A stretch of 52,690 nt of DNA from positions 1 through 52,690 of the forward strand of contig CACZMA010000013.1 of NCBI GenBank assembly GCA_902782125.1. The letters are read 5' to 3'. Each line of letters begins with the position of its first letter. The stretch's first letter is position 1. Of this stretch, positions 16,343-24,777 are shown piece by piece. Position numbers and translations under genes: made by a program. The DNA is from Oscillospiraceae bacterium (GTDB lineage Bacteria > Bacillota > Clostridia > Saccharofermentanales > Saccharofermentanaceae). The notes below the pieces were generated by a model. The model was not told where the DNA came from. It was given only the letters and a program-made list of their open reading frames with translations, and did no database searches.

Positions 16343-17554
16343 TCAGAACAGATCGTACATAGTAAACATCGGCAGATAGATCGATATAACTATGAATCCG
16401 GCGAACAGTGCGAGGAAGATCATCATGGTTGGCTCAACCTTGGATAAAGCCTTTTGTGTAGCATTGTCGTACTCAGCAGTGTAATAAGCAGCTATCGTCT
16501 GCAGAGATACTTCGATAGAACCTGTCTTCTCTCCTACAGCAACCATAGTCTTCATGATATCAGGAAAATACGGACACTGATTCATGGCTTCGACCATGGT
16601 CTTTCCGGTCCTTATCTTATCAGCCATCGCATAGACTTCACGTTTGAATATGTAGTTGTCCATAACCTTGGCAGTCGTATCGATGGCTTTATCAACAAGG
16701 ATACCGGAAGCCATAAGAGAAGACAGTGTATCAGCAAACTGCTCGCAGGCATGAAGAGTCTGGATATTGCCGATAACAGGAATCTTAAGTGATACTCTGG
16801 ACCACCAGAGTTTTCCCTGCTCATTATGAGTAATAATCTTAAAAGCAATGAAGATCATTGCAAAGCCTATGAATATTCCAAGCCAATAGTTCTGGAAGAA
16901 CTGAGATGTAGCAATGAGTATCTTTGTGATAACAGGAAGTTCCCCGCCCATATCTGCAAATGTCTGTGTAAGCTGAGGAACTACAAATGCCATAATAACA
17001 ATAAGCACCACGATAGCTACGCAGAGTACGAAGATAGGATATGATAGAGCTGACTTGAGTTTTTTCTTTACCTTATCGGATTTAAGATAAAACCCCTCAA
17101 GAGATTCAAATGACTTTACCAATGTACCGGAGACTTCGCCCGCTCTGACAGTCTCGAAGAATGTAACCGGGAAATCAGGACAATTCTTCTCAAAGGATTT
17201 TGCTATCGAATTACCCTGATTGATATCTTCAGATGTCTTAGTCAGTTGTTTCTTAACTTTCTTATTCTTTGTCTGATCAGCAACCATAGTAATACACTGT
17301 CCGATGGAGACGCCTGACTTTAATATGATTGCACACTGTTGACAGAGAAGTGCCAGATCCTGATTTGAGAAACCCTTAGTAAGCTCAAATCCGAGAATGT
17401 CATCAAGCCTCGTTTTTTTGATCAAGGTGCATGTCTCAACGATAGGATAGTTGACCTTGATCTTGCTGATAGCATCGTACTGGTCAGAAGCTTCTACAAC
17501 GCCCTTGTGTTTGCTTCCGTCATATGCCTGAGCTGTATACTTATATGATTCCAA
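16343..17554 (-). CDS. pilC: Type IV pilus inner-membrane platform protein PilC
   Basis: A 403-residue GspF/PilC family protein with two repeated cytoplasmic helical bundles (about 65-190 and 265-390) and three hydrophobic segments (about 170-190, 215-240 and 375-400). Recognisable stretches are MESYKYTAQAYDG at the start, the first-repeat core LALLCQQCAIILKSGVSIGQCI and the second-repeat core ACEQFADTLSSLMASGILVDKAI, and the ending YDNATQKALSKVEPTMMIFLALFAGFI. It transmits ATPase motion to the growing pilus. The start codon is TTG, eight bases after AAAGGAG; no in-frame ATG is near. Confidence 0.96.
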   Translation of the reverse strand: MESYKYTAQAYDGSKHKGVVEASDQYDAISKIKVNYPIVETCTLIKKTRLDDILGFELTKGFSNQDLALLCQQCAIILKSGVSIGQCITMVADQTKNKKVKKQLTKTSEDINQGNSIAKSFEKNCPDFPVTFFETVRAGEVSGTLVKSFESLEGFYLKSDKVKKKLKSALSYPIFVLCVAIVVLIVIMAFVVPQLTQTFADMGGELPVITKILIATSQFFQNYWLGIFIGFAMIFIAFKIITHNEQGKLWWSRVSLKIPVIGNIQTLHACEQFADTLSSLMASGILVDKAIDTTAKVMDNYIFKREVYAMADKIRTGKTMVEAMNQCPYFPDIMKTMVAVGEKTGSIEVSLQTIAAYYTAEYDNATQKALSKVEPTMMIFLALFAGFIVISIYLPMFTMYDLF

Positions 17555-17567
17555 GACTCATTCTCCT

Positions 17568-19253
17568 TTATTCAATGGTAGGTATTACCTTGAGCAGCTC
17601 TTCCGGGGTCGTTTCGCCCTGACGGACAAGATCACGACCATTCTCGATCATGGAAGTGAATCCCGTCTTTGCCAAATATCTGCGGAGTTCAGAACCATTC
17701 TTACCTTCACTGATTGCATCTCTTAATTCAGCATTTATAGCGAGGATCTCGAACACACCGGTTCTTCCTCTGAATCCGGAACCGAAGCATCTCTCGCATC
17801 CCTTGCCTTTATAGAAGACAGTACCGTCATCCTGCATTCCGATAAGTGAGAGTGTGAACGGATCAGGTTTTACCGGCATCTTGCAGTTCGGGCAGACCTT
17901 ACGGACAAGCCTCTGGGAGATGACACCTCTGAGAGAACCTGCGATAAGATAAGGCTCAGCACCCATATCACGAAGTCTGTCGATAGCGGATATTGCATCC
18001 TCTGTATGGATAGTCGAGAGCACCAGGTGACCTGTCATAGCTGCTCTCATTGCGATCTCTGCCGTCTCACCGTCACGGATCTCACCGACGCAGATGATAT
18101 CAGGGTCCTGTCTGAGGCAGGACCTCAGCGCGCTAGCAAATGTAAGACCTGTCTTCTCATTTATGGCTACCTGCGTAACACCTTCGATCTGGAACTCGAC
18201 CGGGTCTTCGAGTGAGATGATATTAACGGTCTCATCTATGAGCTCGTGGATCATAGTATAAAGCGTTGATGTCTTACCTGAACCCGTAGGACCTACGATA
18301 AGGATGATACCTGCAGAGTTCTTAAGTATCCTGTCGAATCTCTCATTGTCCCTCTCAGTGATTCCGATAGCATGACGATTCAGTGTATTCATCTCACGCA
18401 TAAGGATTCTTATTACGACCTTCTCACCAAAGATGGTAGGAAGTGTATTAAGTCGCAGGTCGACTTGTGTTCCGTCCTGACGCTTAACGACAGCACGACC
18501 ATCCTGAGGGATACGTCTCTCAGTAATGTTCATTCCTGCCATGACCTTAAGTCTGGAGATGACTGAATTCTGAAGTTCTCTGGGAACATCCATCATGGTA
18601 TTGAGTCTGCCGTCAACTCTGATCCTGACCTTCATCTCCTTCTCATAAGGCTCAAAGTGAATATCAGAAGCCTTCTCGGCTATTGCTCGCTCGATAAGTG
18701 AATTGACGAGCTTGACTGTAGGAGCAGCAGTCTCATCGTCATTTGCAGCCATCTCATCACTTAGATCATCGACAGTGATAGTAGTCTGTTCTTCCTTCAT
18801 CTGTTCGATGGCACGCGCAGCACCCTCGTTCTCATAGAGAACAGACAGAGCTCTCGTGATGGCATCGTAGTATGCAATCATCGGAATAACGCGGCGTCCG
18901 GTCATCTGTCGGACAGCCTCGACTGCACGGAAGTTCATCGGATCTTCCATTGCAATATAGAGATTATTACCTTCAACCTTTACAGGAATGAGTCTGTAAG
19001 TGCGAGCCGTATCCTTAGGAACGATCTCTGTAAGCGTAGGGTCTATGCTCGCCTTGTTAAGATCAATGAACTCAACACCAAGCTGCATCCTAAGAGTCTC
19101 AACAAACTGCTTCTCAGAGATGATACCCTCGTCGATAAGATATGTACCGAGTCTCTTACCTGTTGCTTTCTGTCCGGCAAGTGCTGCCTGCAGCTGTTCT
19201 TCAGTAATCGCGCCGGAATCAACCAGCATCTCACCCAATCTTTTGTTCTTCAC
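17568..19253 (-). CDS. pilB: Type IV pilus extension ATPase PilB
   Basis: A 561-residue GspE/PilB secretion ATPase. The N-terminal domain (1-150, KNKRLGEMLVDSGAITEEQL) is the GspE/PilB N-terminal fold. The motor domain has Walker A GPTGSGKT (321-328), the Asp box (LEDPVE), a Walker B region DPDIICVGEIRD (383-394) and the His box (TGHLVLSTIHT). Four cysteines (454, 457, 486 and 489) form the zinc site of extension-type ATPases, which PilT lacks, so this is the assembly motor. It starts with GTG and overlaps the preceding pilin gene by 23 bases; the family-typical N-terminus supports this start over a later ATG. Confidence 0.97.
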   Translation of the reverse strand: MKNKRLGEMLVDSGAITEEQLQAALAGQKATGKRLGTYLIDEGIISEKQFVETLRMQLGVEFIDLNKASIDPTLTEIVPKDTARTYRLIPVKVEGNNLYIAMEDPMNFRAVEAVRQMTGRRVIPMIAYYDAITRALSVLYENEGAARAIEQMKEEQTTITVDDLSDEMAANDDETAAPTVKLVNSLIERAIAEKASDIHFEPYEKEMKVRIRVDGRLNTMMDVPRELQNSVISRLKVMAGMNITERRIPQDGRAVVKRQDGTQVDLRLNTLPTIFGEKVVIRILMREMNTLNRHAIGITERDNERFDRILKNSAGIILIVGPTGSGKTSTLYTMIHELIDETVNIISLEDPVEFQIEGVTQVAINEKTGLTFASALRSCLRQDPDIICVGEIRDGETAEIAMRAAMTGHLVLSTIHTEDAISAIDRLRDMGAEPYLIAGSLRGVISQRLVRKVCPNCKMPVKPDPFTLSLIGMQDDGTVFYKGKGCERCFGSGFRGRTGVFEILAINAELRDAISEGKNGSELRRYLAKTGFTSMIENGRDLVRQGETTPEELLKVIPTIE

Positions 19254-19986
19254 TTCGCTTTACCGCTCCTTCAATATATTGCACTATCGGGTCAGGACAG
19301 ATCTTCACTTCCTGAGATAAGATAACATCATTAGGATTGTTCTCATCAACGACTTCTATTGTGAATGTATATAGATTCGTCTGAGAATCATAAGTAATCT
19401 TTCCGTCTTTTATTCTGGTATACATTCCGGTACCGGCCATAACATTCTGAGCTACCAGGTAGCTTCTGCCAGTCCAAGGCGTAATGCTACCTGCACTCCA
19501 TCCGGATGGTAGCGTGTAACTCTGGCATTCTACCCTCACCCAGATTCCATACAAAGGCGTTTTCTTGTTGTCTCCTCCCAGCGTAGGTTTAGTAGGAGAC
19601 GAGTTCCAAAAATAAACCTTAACAGGGTCATTCATTTTTGCCAGTTCTGTATCGGAAGAAGTCTCCGTTTTACGCACGATAAAATCACTATACCGGTCAA
19701 CGATCACAAACGGCGTCTTCTTTGCATTGTTCTCACTTGAACAATCCATATTCCCTGGATTACTACAATTATTAAGATCAGCACGAAGATAGCTTACCGT
19801 AGCAACCATGATCATATTTGCCGTAGTTTGCCTATTCATCGTGTCTCTAATCTGAGCAATTACAACAATTCCTCCGATCGCTGTAGCTGCTACAAAAGCC
19901 ATAAGACCCATAGCAAGCAAAAGCTCAGAAAGCGAGAAACCCCTCCTGCTCTTATGAGTATTCCTGTTGTAATATTCAACTCGCAT
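19231..19986 (-). CDS. Minor pilin, PilW-like
   Basis: A 251-residue prepilin with a type III leader: basic residues, then RRG before FSLSELLLAMGLMAF, giving cleavage after Gly16 and Glu at +5. The hydrophobic helix (about 17-45) is followed by a large soluble domain with paired Cys (NNCSNPGNMDCSS, and later VECQSY and KICPD) that might form disulfides outside the cell. Its size and position after a PilV-like gene fit PilW-type minor pilins that prime assembly at the tip. AAAGGA lies eight bases before the ATG. The last 23 bases overlap pilB. Confidence 0.82.
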   Translation of the reverse strand: MRVEYYNRNTHKSRRGFSLSELLLAMGLMAFVAATAIGGIVVIAQIRDTMNRQTTANMIMVATVSYLRADLNNCSNPGNMDCSSENNAKKTPFVIVDRYSDFIVRKTETSSDTELAKMNDPVKVYFWNSSPTKPTLGGDNKKTPLYGIWVRVECQSYTLPSGWSAGSITPWTGRSYLVAQNVMAGTGMYTRIKDGKITYDSQTNLYTFTIEVVDENNPNDVILSQEVKICPDPIVQYIEGAVKRSEEQKIG

Positions 19987-20012
19987 AGATCTTATCCTTT
20001 ATCTTGACAATG

Positions 20013-20291
20013 TTACCTTTTGGGGCTGATCGTAAAACTATAATTAGTTATAGGAGTTATCTCCGTCGGATACTTCAATTTGTATTCCGCAACATAATCA
20101 GCCTGGCTTATCTCATAAGTATTAAGATTATCAAAGTATGCCTTATATTCAGCTTTAGACTTAGCCATGATATCTGTTCCGACCTTTGCGCTTGAGAAGA
20201 GCATTATCATTGCAAGCGAGATTATCAGAGCTGCAACTAATGTCTCTGATAACGATTCTCCACTTGAATAATTGTTATATCTCTTGTCCAT
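20013..20291 (-). CDS. Small minor pilin, PilV-like
   Basis: A 92-residue prepilin-like protein. MDKRYNNYSSGESLSETLVAALIISLAMIMLF gives a short leader, cleavage after Gly11, Glu at +1 and Glu at +5, and a hydrophobic helix. The mature part after the helix is only about 55 residues. The leading Glu at +1 replaces the usual Phe, as in several gram-positive PilV/ComG-like proteins. The ATG with GGAG seven bases upstream is preferred to the GTG one codon earlier. It lies between the PilX-like and PilW-like genes. Confidence 0.75.
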   Translation of the reverse strand: MDKRYNNYSSGESLSETLVAALIISLAMIMLFSSAKVGTDIMAKSKAEYKAYFDNLNTYEISQADYVAEYKLKYPTEITPITNYSFTISPKR

Positions 20292-20327
20292 CACATAACT
20301 CCACTACTTTAATACGATTAAAACTAA

Positions 20328-21077
20328 TCAAAACTCATGATTCTGGTAATTGAAATGGTATCCGCCTGAGCCGCCGCTATAGCTCTTAAAATAACATTTA
20401 TCACTGAATTCAAAAGTGATGTATCTCTTATATTTACACGCGGTGTTTGTACTCTCGATTGTAATCATGACAGTCTTAAACTGCATGCATCCCGGTTTTG
20501 AGTCTCCAACCGCATCTCCGATCGAACCATCCGTATTCGTAAAGATGAGTGTCACTTTCACCGGAGTCTGACCGGTAAGAGTAATGGTAAAATCCCTAAC
20601 AATGATCTCGCCGTATTCAGGATGATCAGGATCAGTAGTGTGATAAAACACCTTATTCTGATCCACTCCTTGTTTGGTGTTCTCAAAATAGAAATTAATA
20701 TATGAGAAGATCTCATAGGTTATAGTCGTTGGAGATTTGTTTATCGCTTTTACATCACCCTTCTCAACCGTGTTATATATGTCATTAAGGTCGGCATACA
20801 AAATATTATATACAGCTGTTACAGCTGCAGAATCATCCGGATACAATGGATCAGGAGTAGGAACTGACTCCGTAGGATCCGGTATAGGTGCACCATTGTA
20901 CGAAGTTTCTACAGTATCAGCATCATAGTTCTTTGCTACACTGCTGACAGAAGAGTTTGCAAGAGCAATAATACTTGCACATATAATGGAACACAGCAAA
21001 AAGAACACCAAAGCGATAGCAAGAGATGATCCATCGTTTCCTTGTAACAAAGCCTTGTTTTTCCGCTTATTAATCAT
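20328..21077 (-). CDS. PilX-like minor pilin or pilus-operon membrane protein
   Basis: A 249-residue protein with a basic N-terminus, NDG before SSLAIALVFFLLCSIICASIIALA, and a large exported domain. There is a possible leader cut after Gly16 but no Glu at +5, as is usual in PilX/GspK-like pilins, which start assembly at the tip. A Pro-rich stretch (about 64-80) follows the helix; four Cys are in the C-terminal third. It ends with many Gly, Tyr and Asn. It starts three bases after the stop of the preceding pilin gene. Confidence 0.72.
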   Translation of the reverse strand: MINKRKNKALLQGNDGSSLAIALVFFLLCSIICASIIALANSSVSSVAKNYDADTVETSYNGAPIPDPTESVPTPDPLYPDDSAAVTAVYNILYADLNDIYNTVEKGDVKAINKSPTTITYEIFSYINFYFENTKQGVDQNKVFYHTTDPDHPEYGEIIVRDFTITLTGQTPVKVTLIFTNTDGSIGDAVGDSKPGCMQFKTVMITIESTNTACKYKRYITFEFSDKCYFKSYSGGSGGYHFNYQNHEF

Positions 21078-21080
21078 CGG

Positions 21081-21611
21081 TTATCCACCTGTAACAATTG
21101 ATGTAGCCGATACCCATGACACTGTGATTATCGGCTCCTGGCATGCTCCTCTGCTCTCGTCGCCCTTGGGTGGGTTTTTAGTGACTTTCTGGTGATATCT
21201 TCCGTCAAAGGTAATAAGTATGACTTCTTTTGAATAGTCCTTACCATTTGGAATCTTCAACCCGTAGCTCTCGATTATATACCCTGTAAAGCCGGATATT
21301 CCGCAATTGGAATTTACTACATACACTGCTTCATTTGCTTCGTCATACAGGAAAGTGCAATATCCGCTCTTATTCTCAGTAATATCAACAACATTTCCTT
21401 TACTGTCATATCCGGCATAGAATGCAGCAACAGCAGCTGCTTTTGCTGCCAATTCCTGTTCTTCTACTTGCTTTAGGCGATGATTTTTAATAACGTTCGA
21501 GAATATAGGAACGCTTATTCCGACGAGGATCATAACGATTGCCGTAACAATTACGACCTCAGCCATTGTGAAGCCGCGCAGTTTTGAATAGTAAGCAACC
21601 GTTCTGTTCAT
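21081..21611 (-). CDS. Type IV minor pilin with N-methylation motif
   Basis: A 176-residue prepilin: leader MNRTVAYYSKLRG, then FTMAEVVIVTAIVMILVGISVPIF with Phe at +1 and Glu at +5. The hydrophobic helix is followed by a charged segment (KNHRLKQVEEQELAAKAAAVAAF) and a beta-rich domain with three cysteines. It could be a second pilin of the fibre or a tip component. The ATG used here starts five codons inside a slightly longer reading (21626) that is also possible. It is separated from pilA by a hairpin, so it is probably made at lower level. Confidence 0.85.
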   Translation of the reverse strand: MNRTVAYYSKLRGFTMAEVVIVTAIVMILVGISVPIFSNVIKNHRLKQVEEQELAAKAAAVAAFYAGYDSKGNVVDITENKSGYCTFLYDEANEAVYVVNSNCGISGFTGYIIESYGLKIPNGKDYSKEVILITFDGRYHQKVTKNPPKGDESRGACQEPIITVSWVSATSIVTGG

Positions 21612-21710
21612 TTCCGTTCCATCCAATCCCAGTCTGTTTCCTTATGCTAATTATAATACAAAGATATCAGTTTTACTTTAGAAGTTTGTAACAATTTGGT
21701 TTTAAGAAGG

Positions 21711-21733
21711 AAGCCGGGCAATAAGCCCGGCCT
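21711..21733 (-). terminator. Attenuator between pilA and downstream pilus genes
   Basis: GCCGGGC (21713-21719), AATAA loop, GCCCGGC (21725-21731). On the minus strand it is followed by TTCCTTCTTAAAA, 40 bases past the pilA stop. The imperfect T tract suggests partial termination, giving more pilin mRNA than assembly mRNA. Confidence 0.72.
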
Positions 21734-21775
21734 CCACGCTGCTTTTAGTTATTCAATAACTTTGCAAAACCTTCA

Positions 21776-22186
21776 TCATGCAGGGAACACGCCATTGATT
21801 GCTGTTACTGTGCCAGTATCGTCAAGTGTAACATACCACACCGTAGCGACTTTATCATCTAAGTCTGTTGTAACAGTTGCAGTGTCTACACCCCACTTTG
21901 TAATTGCAGTTTCAGTAATGCCAGTACCGGAAGCCTTATCAACTGTTTTTGCTACGCCTGTGTCAACAGTGTACTCAACTATTACTGCATCACTCTTATC
22001 AAGGTACTCAGACTTTGCAGCAGCATAAGCAGCACGTGCATTAGCCTGGTTTGTAGCAACTCTTGACTTCTTGAGCTGAGCTGAGAAGATCGGGATTGAA
22101 ATTCCTACGAGTACACCAATGATAGCTACAACGATGAGGAGCTCTGCGAGTGTGAAGCCCTTCTTGCTTGATCTAATCTTTTTCAT
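21776..22186 (-). CDS. pilA: Major type IV pilin
   Basis: A 136-residue type IVa-like prepilin. The leader MKKIRSSKKG is cut before FTLAELLIVVAIIGVLVGISIPIF, with Phe at +1 and Glu at +5. The conserved helix continues into KKSRVATNQANARAAYAAAKSEYLDK, and the globular part is small (about 75 residues) with Thr/Val/Asp-rich strands and no cysteines. A shorter start than the longest reading is chosen because AAAGGAGA precedes this ATG and the leader is canonical. It is first in the operon, has the best promoter and is followed by an attenuator, all signs of the most abundant product. PilD, encoded downstream, should process it. Confidence 0.95.
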   Translation of the reverse strand: MKKIRSSKKGFTLAELLIVVAIIGVLVGISIPIFSAQLKKSRVATNQANARAAYAAAKSEYLDKSDAVIVEYTVDTGVAKTVDKASGTGITETAITKWGVDTATVTTDLDDKVATVWYVTLDDTGTVTAINGVFPA

Positions 22187-22250
22187 AATCTTGTCTCCTT
22201 TCGAACCCTTTTGAGTTTGTGTTAGGGGGTCACCCTTGATTGATAATTCG

Positions 22251-22279
22251 ATTGTAGTCGTCTGCCATAATCGTGTCAA
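22251..22279 (-). promoter_or_regulatory. pilA promoter
   Basis: Minus-strand TTGACA (22274-22279), 17 bases, TACAAT (22251-22256): a near-consensus sigma-A promoter giving a leader of about 58 bases. The rest of the 301-base gap to the permease start shows no gene; AT-rich DNA and a GGGTGACCC motif in the leader are all that stands out. Confidence 0.8.
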
Positions 22280-22487
22280 CAATGTGGAGTTTTATTTCAA
22301 TTTTAGTTAACTCGGGGTTTATATTTTACAGTTTCGTCGTTACAATTTGGACACTAACCCCCTATTTGTGAATATGTTTGTGAACAAAATGTCGCCGGCG
22401 GATTTGTGCTTTTCGCTTGTAATGAGATTGTCATATAGATAATAAAGAGTGTTAAGATACAAAAGATATTACTTAGGAGGTTTTGTT

Positions 22488-24014
22488 ATGAGTAAGACTT
22501 CATTGCAAGACGGCGCGGTCTATGATGCCAAGCAGCTTGGCGCCGGCCGCGTTGTTGTTTTGGGCCTTCAGCACATGTTCGCCATGTTCGGCTCGACGGT
22601 CCTCGTCCCGGCTCTGACCGGACTGTCCGTATCCGCGACACTGCTCTTTGCCGGTCTCGGTACACTTTTGTTCCACATGATCTCCAAGAGGAAGGTCCCT
22701 GCTTTCCTCGGATCGTCTTTCGCGTTCCTGGCAGGATATTTCGCGATCGCACCTCATGGTGAGGCTGAGCTCCTGCCCTATGCGTGTTTCGGTGTTGCCT
22801 GCGCAGGTTTGGTGTATCTCCTCCTCGCGGCTGCCATCAAGGGCTTCGGCGTTAACCGCGTCATGAAGTTCTTCCCGCCTATCGTTACGGGACCCATCAT
22901 CATCGCTATCGGTCTCTGCCTGTCCGGCACGGCCATCAACAGCTGCTCGACCAACTGGCTGGTAGCCGTTGTTGCGATCCTCATCATCGTTATCTGCAAC
23001 ATCTGGGGCAAGGGCATGGTCAAGATCATCCCTATCCTCCTCGGCGTTGTAGGCGCGTGCCTTGTGTGCATCATCTTCACGGCAGCACCTCTGTCTACGG
23101 TCGTTGACCTTAATGCCGGCGTCGAAGGCGCAACTCCGAATCTCGTTTACTGCATCGGCGGAGATCCGAACCTCCAGCTGTTCACACAGGCAAGCATCGA
23201 GAATATCCAGAATGCGGCTTGGGTCGGACTCCCGGTTCAGGCGGAGAATACGGTATTCCACATCTTCACAAGCGGCAGCCTCAATACGGCGCTGCTCCTC
23301 AATGCGGTTATCACTATCGTGCCTATATCACTCGCTACAGTTGTCGAGCACATCGGTGACATATCTGCCATCTCTTCCACAGTAGGCGAGAACTTCATCA
23401 AGGATCCGGGACTTCACAGAACACTCACGGGTGACGGTCTTGCTACCACACTCGCTTCCCTGTTCGGTGCTCCGGCTAATACGACATACGGCGAGAACAC
23501 GGGCGTTCTTACTCTTTCCAAGGTATACGACCCGATGGTCATCAGGCTCGCGGCATGCTTTGCCATCGTATTCTCGTTCTCACCCAAGCTCGCTGCTTGC
23601 ATCTCGGCTATACCGACTCCCGTTATCGGCGGTATCTCGCTCGTTCTCTACGGCATGATCTCCGCAGTAGGTGTAAGGAACCTCGTCGAGAACCAGATCG
23701 ATTTCTCCAAGGTAAGGAATGTCATCATCGCAGCACTTATACTCGTGCTCTCTATCGGCATAACATATTCAGCTGCAGGATCGATCAACCTGCCTTGCGG
23801 CTCGATCGGCGGCGATCCGCTCGTAATCTCACTGTCAGGTCTCGCAGTAGGTTCACTCATCGGAATCATCCTCAATGCGGCACTGCCCGGCAAGGACTAT
23901 GTCTTTGAAGACAAGCAGAAGGCGGCACAGGCAAAGGATGAGACGATCAAGCCCGAGCCTGCCGACAAGACGATAACACAGTCTGCGCCCAGAAAGGATA
24001 AAAAGAAGAAATAA
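22488..24014 (+). CDS. uraA: Uracil permease, NCS2 family
   Basis: A 508-residue NCS2 nucleobase:cation symporter that imports uracil. The N-terminus VVVLGLQHMFAMFGSTVLVPALTGLSVSATLLFAGLGTLLF matches the UraA/PyrP subgroup. About fourteen hydrophobic segments follow, with EHIGDISAIS (TM8 Glu and His, substrate contact) and NTTYGENTGVLTLSKVYDP (TM10 Glu) in the conserved places. The last 45 residues (KQKAAQAKDETIKPEPADK, ending in KDKKKK) are a charged tail longer than usual. AGGAGG lies seven bases before the ATG. It is a single-gene unit. No PyrR attenuator or riboswitch was recognised in the leader. Confidence 0.95.
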   Translation: MSKTSLQDGAVYDAKQLGAGRVVVLGLQHMFAMFGSTVLVPALTGLSVSATLLFAGLGTLLFHMISKRKVPAFLGSSFAFLAGYFAIAPHGEAELLPYACFGVACAGLVYLLLAAAIKGFGVNRVMKFFPPIVTGPIIIAIGLCLSGTAINSCSTNWLVAVVAILIIVICNIWGKGMVKIIPILLGVVGACLVCIIFTAAPLSTVVDLNAGVEGATPNLVYCIGGDPNLQLFTQASIENIQNAAWVGLPVQAENTVFHIFTSGSLNTALLLNAVITIVPISLATVVEHIGDISAISSTVGENFIKDPGLHRTLTGDGLATTLASLFGAPANTTYGENTGVLTLSKVYDPMVIRLAACFAIVFSFSPKLAACISAIPTPVIGGISLVLYGMISAVGVRNLVENQIDFSKVRNVIIAALILVLSIGITYSAAGSINLPCGSIGGDPLVISLSGLAVGSLIGIILNAALPGKDYVFEDKQKAAQAKDETIKPEPADKTITQSAPRKDKKKK

Positions 24015-24035
24015 GTTATTAAATTAACTTATATA

Positions 24036-24070
24036 AGGCATGCGTTCGGAGACGGGCGCATGTTTTTTGT
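24036..24070 (+). terminator. Terminator after uraA
   Basis: CATGCGTTC (24039-24047) pairs with GGGCGCATG (24054-24062), including G-T pairs, followed by six T. Confidence 0.85.
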
Positions 24071-24089
24071 TGGGGGTTGGTTTTTCAGT

Positions 24090-24566
24090 TCAAAGGAACA
24101 GCCAGATCAGGCAGCCGATCTCAAGGGCGATAAGAAGGCAGACGGCCGCGGTATAGAAGCCGAGCTTGCGGATGTCATTGAAGAAGCCGGGGTTCTCGGC
24201 CTTGAAGGCTGACTTGGCATGCACGGGGCTGGCAGCTCCGGCCATCGGGTCTGAATTGACTTTGACCTTATGGCCTCCTTCAGTATAGTCACTGTCAGGA
24301 TCATAATACTTGGTGATATAAGAGTTGCCCGTGACCTTGCCGGTCTTCCTGGGCTTAACATCGCCTCTGAGCAGCGCCTCGTCTTCAAAAGGCTGCATCG
24401 CATTGGCAGACTCCTCGGTAAAGACAGTCCTGTCGTCAGCGGGGACATTGTCCCCTTCCCTGTAATGAGTATGGATAGTAAACGCAGGATCCTTTGTATT
24501 CGGGACCTTGCGTCCGGGATCTAACCGGCCCGGTCTGTCAAATAGCGGTAAGTCTTTCTGTGCCAT
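24090..24566 (-). CDS. Hypothetical tail-anchored protein
   Basis: A 158-residue protein of unknown function. The first 130 residues are polar and probably disordered, with several charged, Pro/Gly-rich patches (DRPGRLDPGRKVPNTKDP, YDPDSDYTEGG). The only hydrophobic segment is at the very C-terminus (LGFYTAAVCLLIALEIGCLIWLFL), so it is probably tail-anchored with the bulk in the cytoplasm. It is convergent with uraA. The start is unambiguous in frame but has no Shine-Dalgarno site: the six bases before the ATG are CACCTC-like, and a perfect TATAAT stands directly upstream, so a leaderless transcript is likely. Confidence 0.7.
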   Translation of the reverse strand: MAQKDLPLFDRPGRLDPGRKVPNTKDPAFTIHTHYREGDNVPADDRTVFTEESANAMQPFEDEALLRGDVKPRKTGKVTGNSYITKYYDPDSDYTEGGHKVKVNSDPMAGAASPVHAKSAFKAENPGFFNDIRKLGFYTAAVCLLIALEIGCLIWLFL

Positions 24567-24572
24567 GAGGTG

Positions 24573-24578
24573 ATTATA
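24573..24578 (-). promoter_or_regulatory. -10 box adjoining the start of the tail-anchored gene
   Basis: A perfect minus-strand TATAAT ends six bases before the ATG. The -35 is weak. Transcription would start at the A of the start codon. Confidence 0.55.
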
Positions 24579-24718
24579 TCACGGAAGGCGCCTGTTACAG
24601 TTTTGTTTTGTTTTTTCGGGATTTTGCAAACCAAAATGCACCCCCTGCTCAAAAGTTGTGTTTTCGTTTTGAATTTTCGCAATTTGCAAAACAAAAACAG
24701 AACAAATTGGTGCAGATA

Positions 24719-24755
24719 GCAAAAAAGAGGCCGCACACGCGGTGCAGCCTCTGTA
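24719..24755 (-). terminator. Terminator after fba
   Basis: AGAGGC (24726-24731) pairs with GCCTCT (24747-24752), with an inner GCAC/GTGC pairing. The minus strand continues with six T. It begins about 25 bases past the fba stop. Confidence 0.85.
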
Positions 24756-24777
24756 GTGGTCGAATCTTACTCTAGGA

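Noticed and set aside
22187..22487. PyrR attenuator or riboswitch before the uracil permease
   Set aside because: No terminator/antiterminator pair or known riboswitch pattern was found in the leader.
22500..23261. 253-codon open frame opposite the uracil permease gene
   Set aside because: Antisense shadow of a GC-rich membrane gene: dominated by Arg, Asp and Glu, no ribosome site, no domain.
24601..24720. A/T-rich stretch with TTTGCAAA repeats between two genes
   Set aside because: No open frame with a ribosome site; similar short A/T words recur by composition, so it is taken as intergenic DNA.
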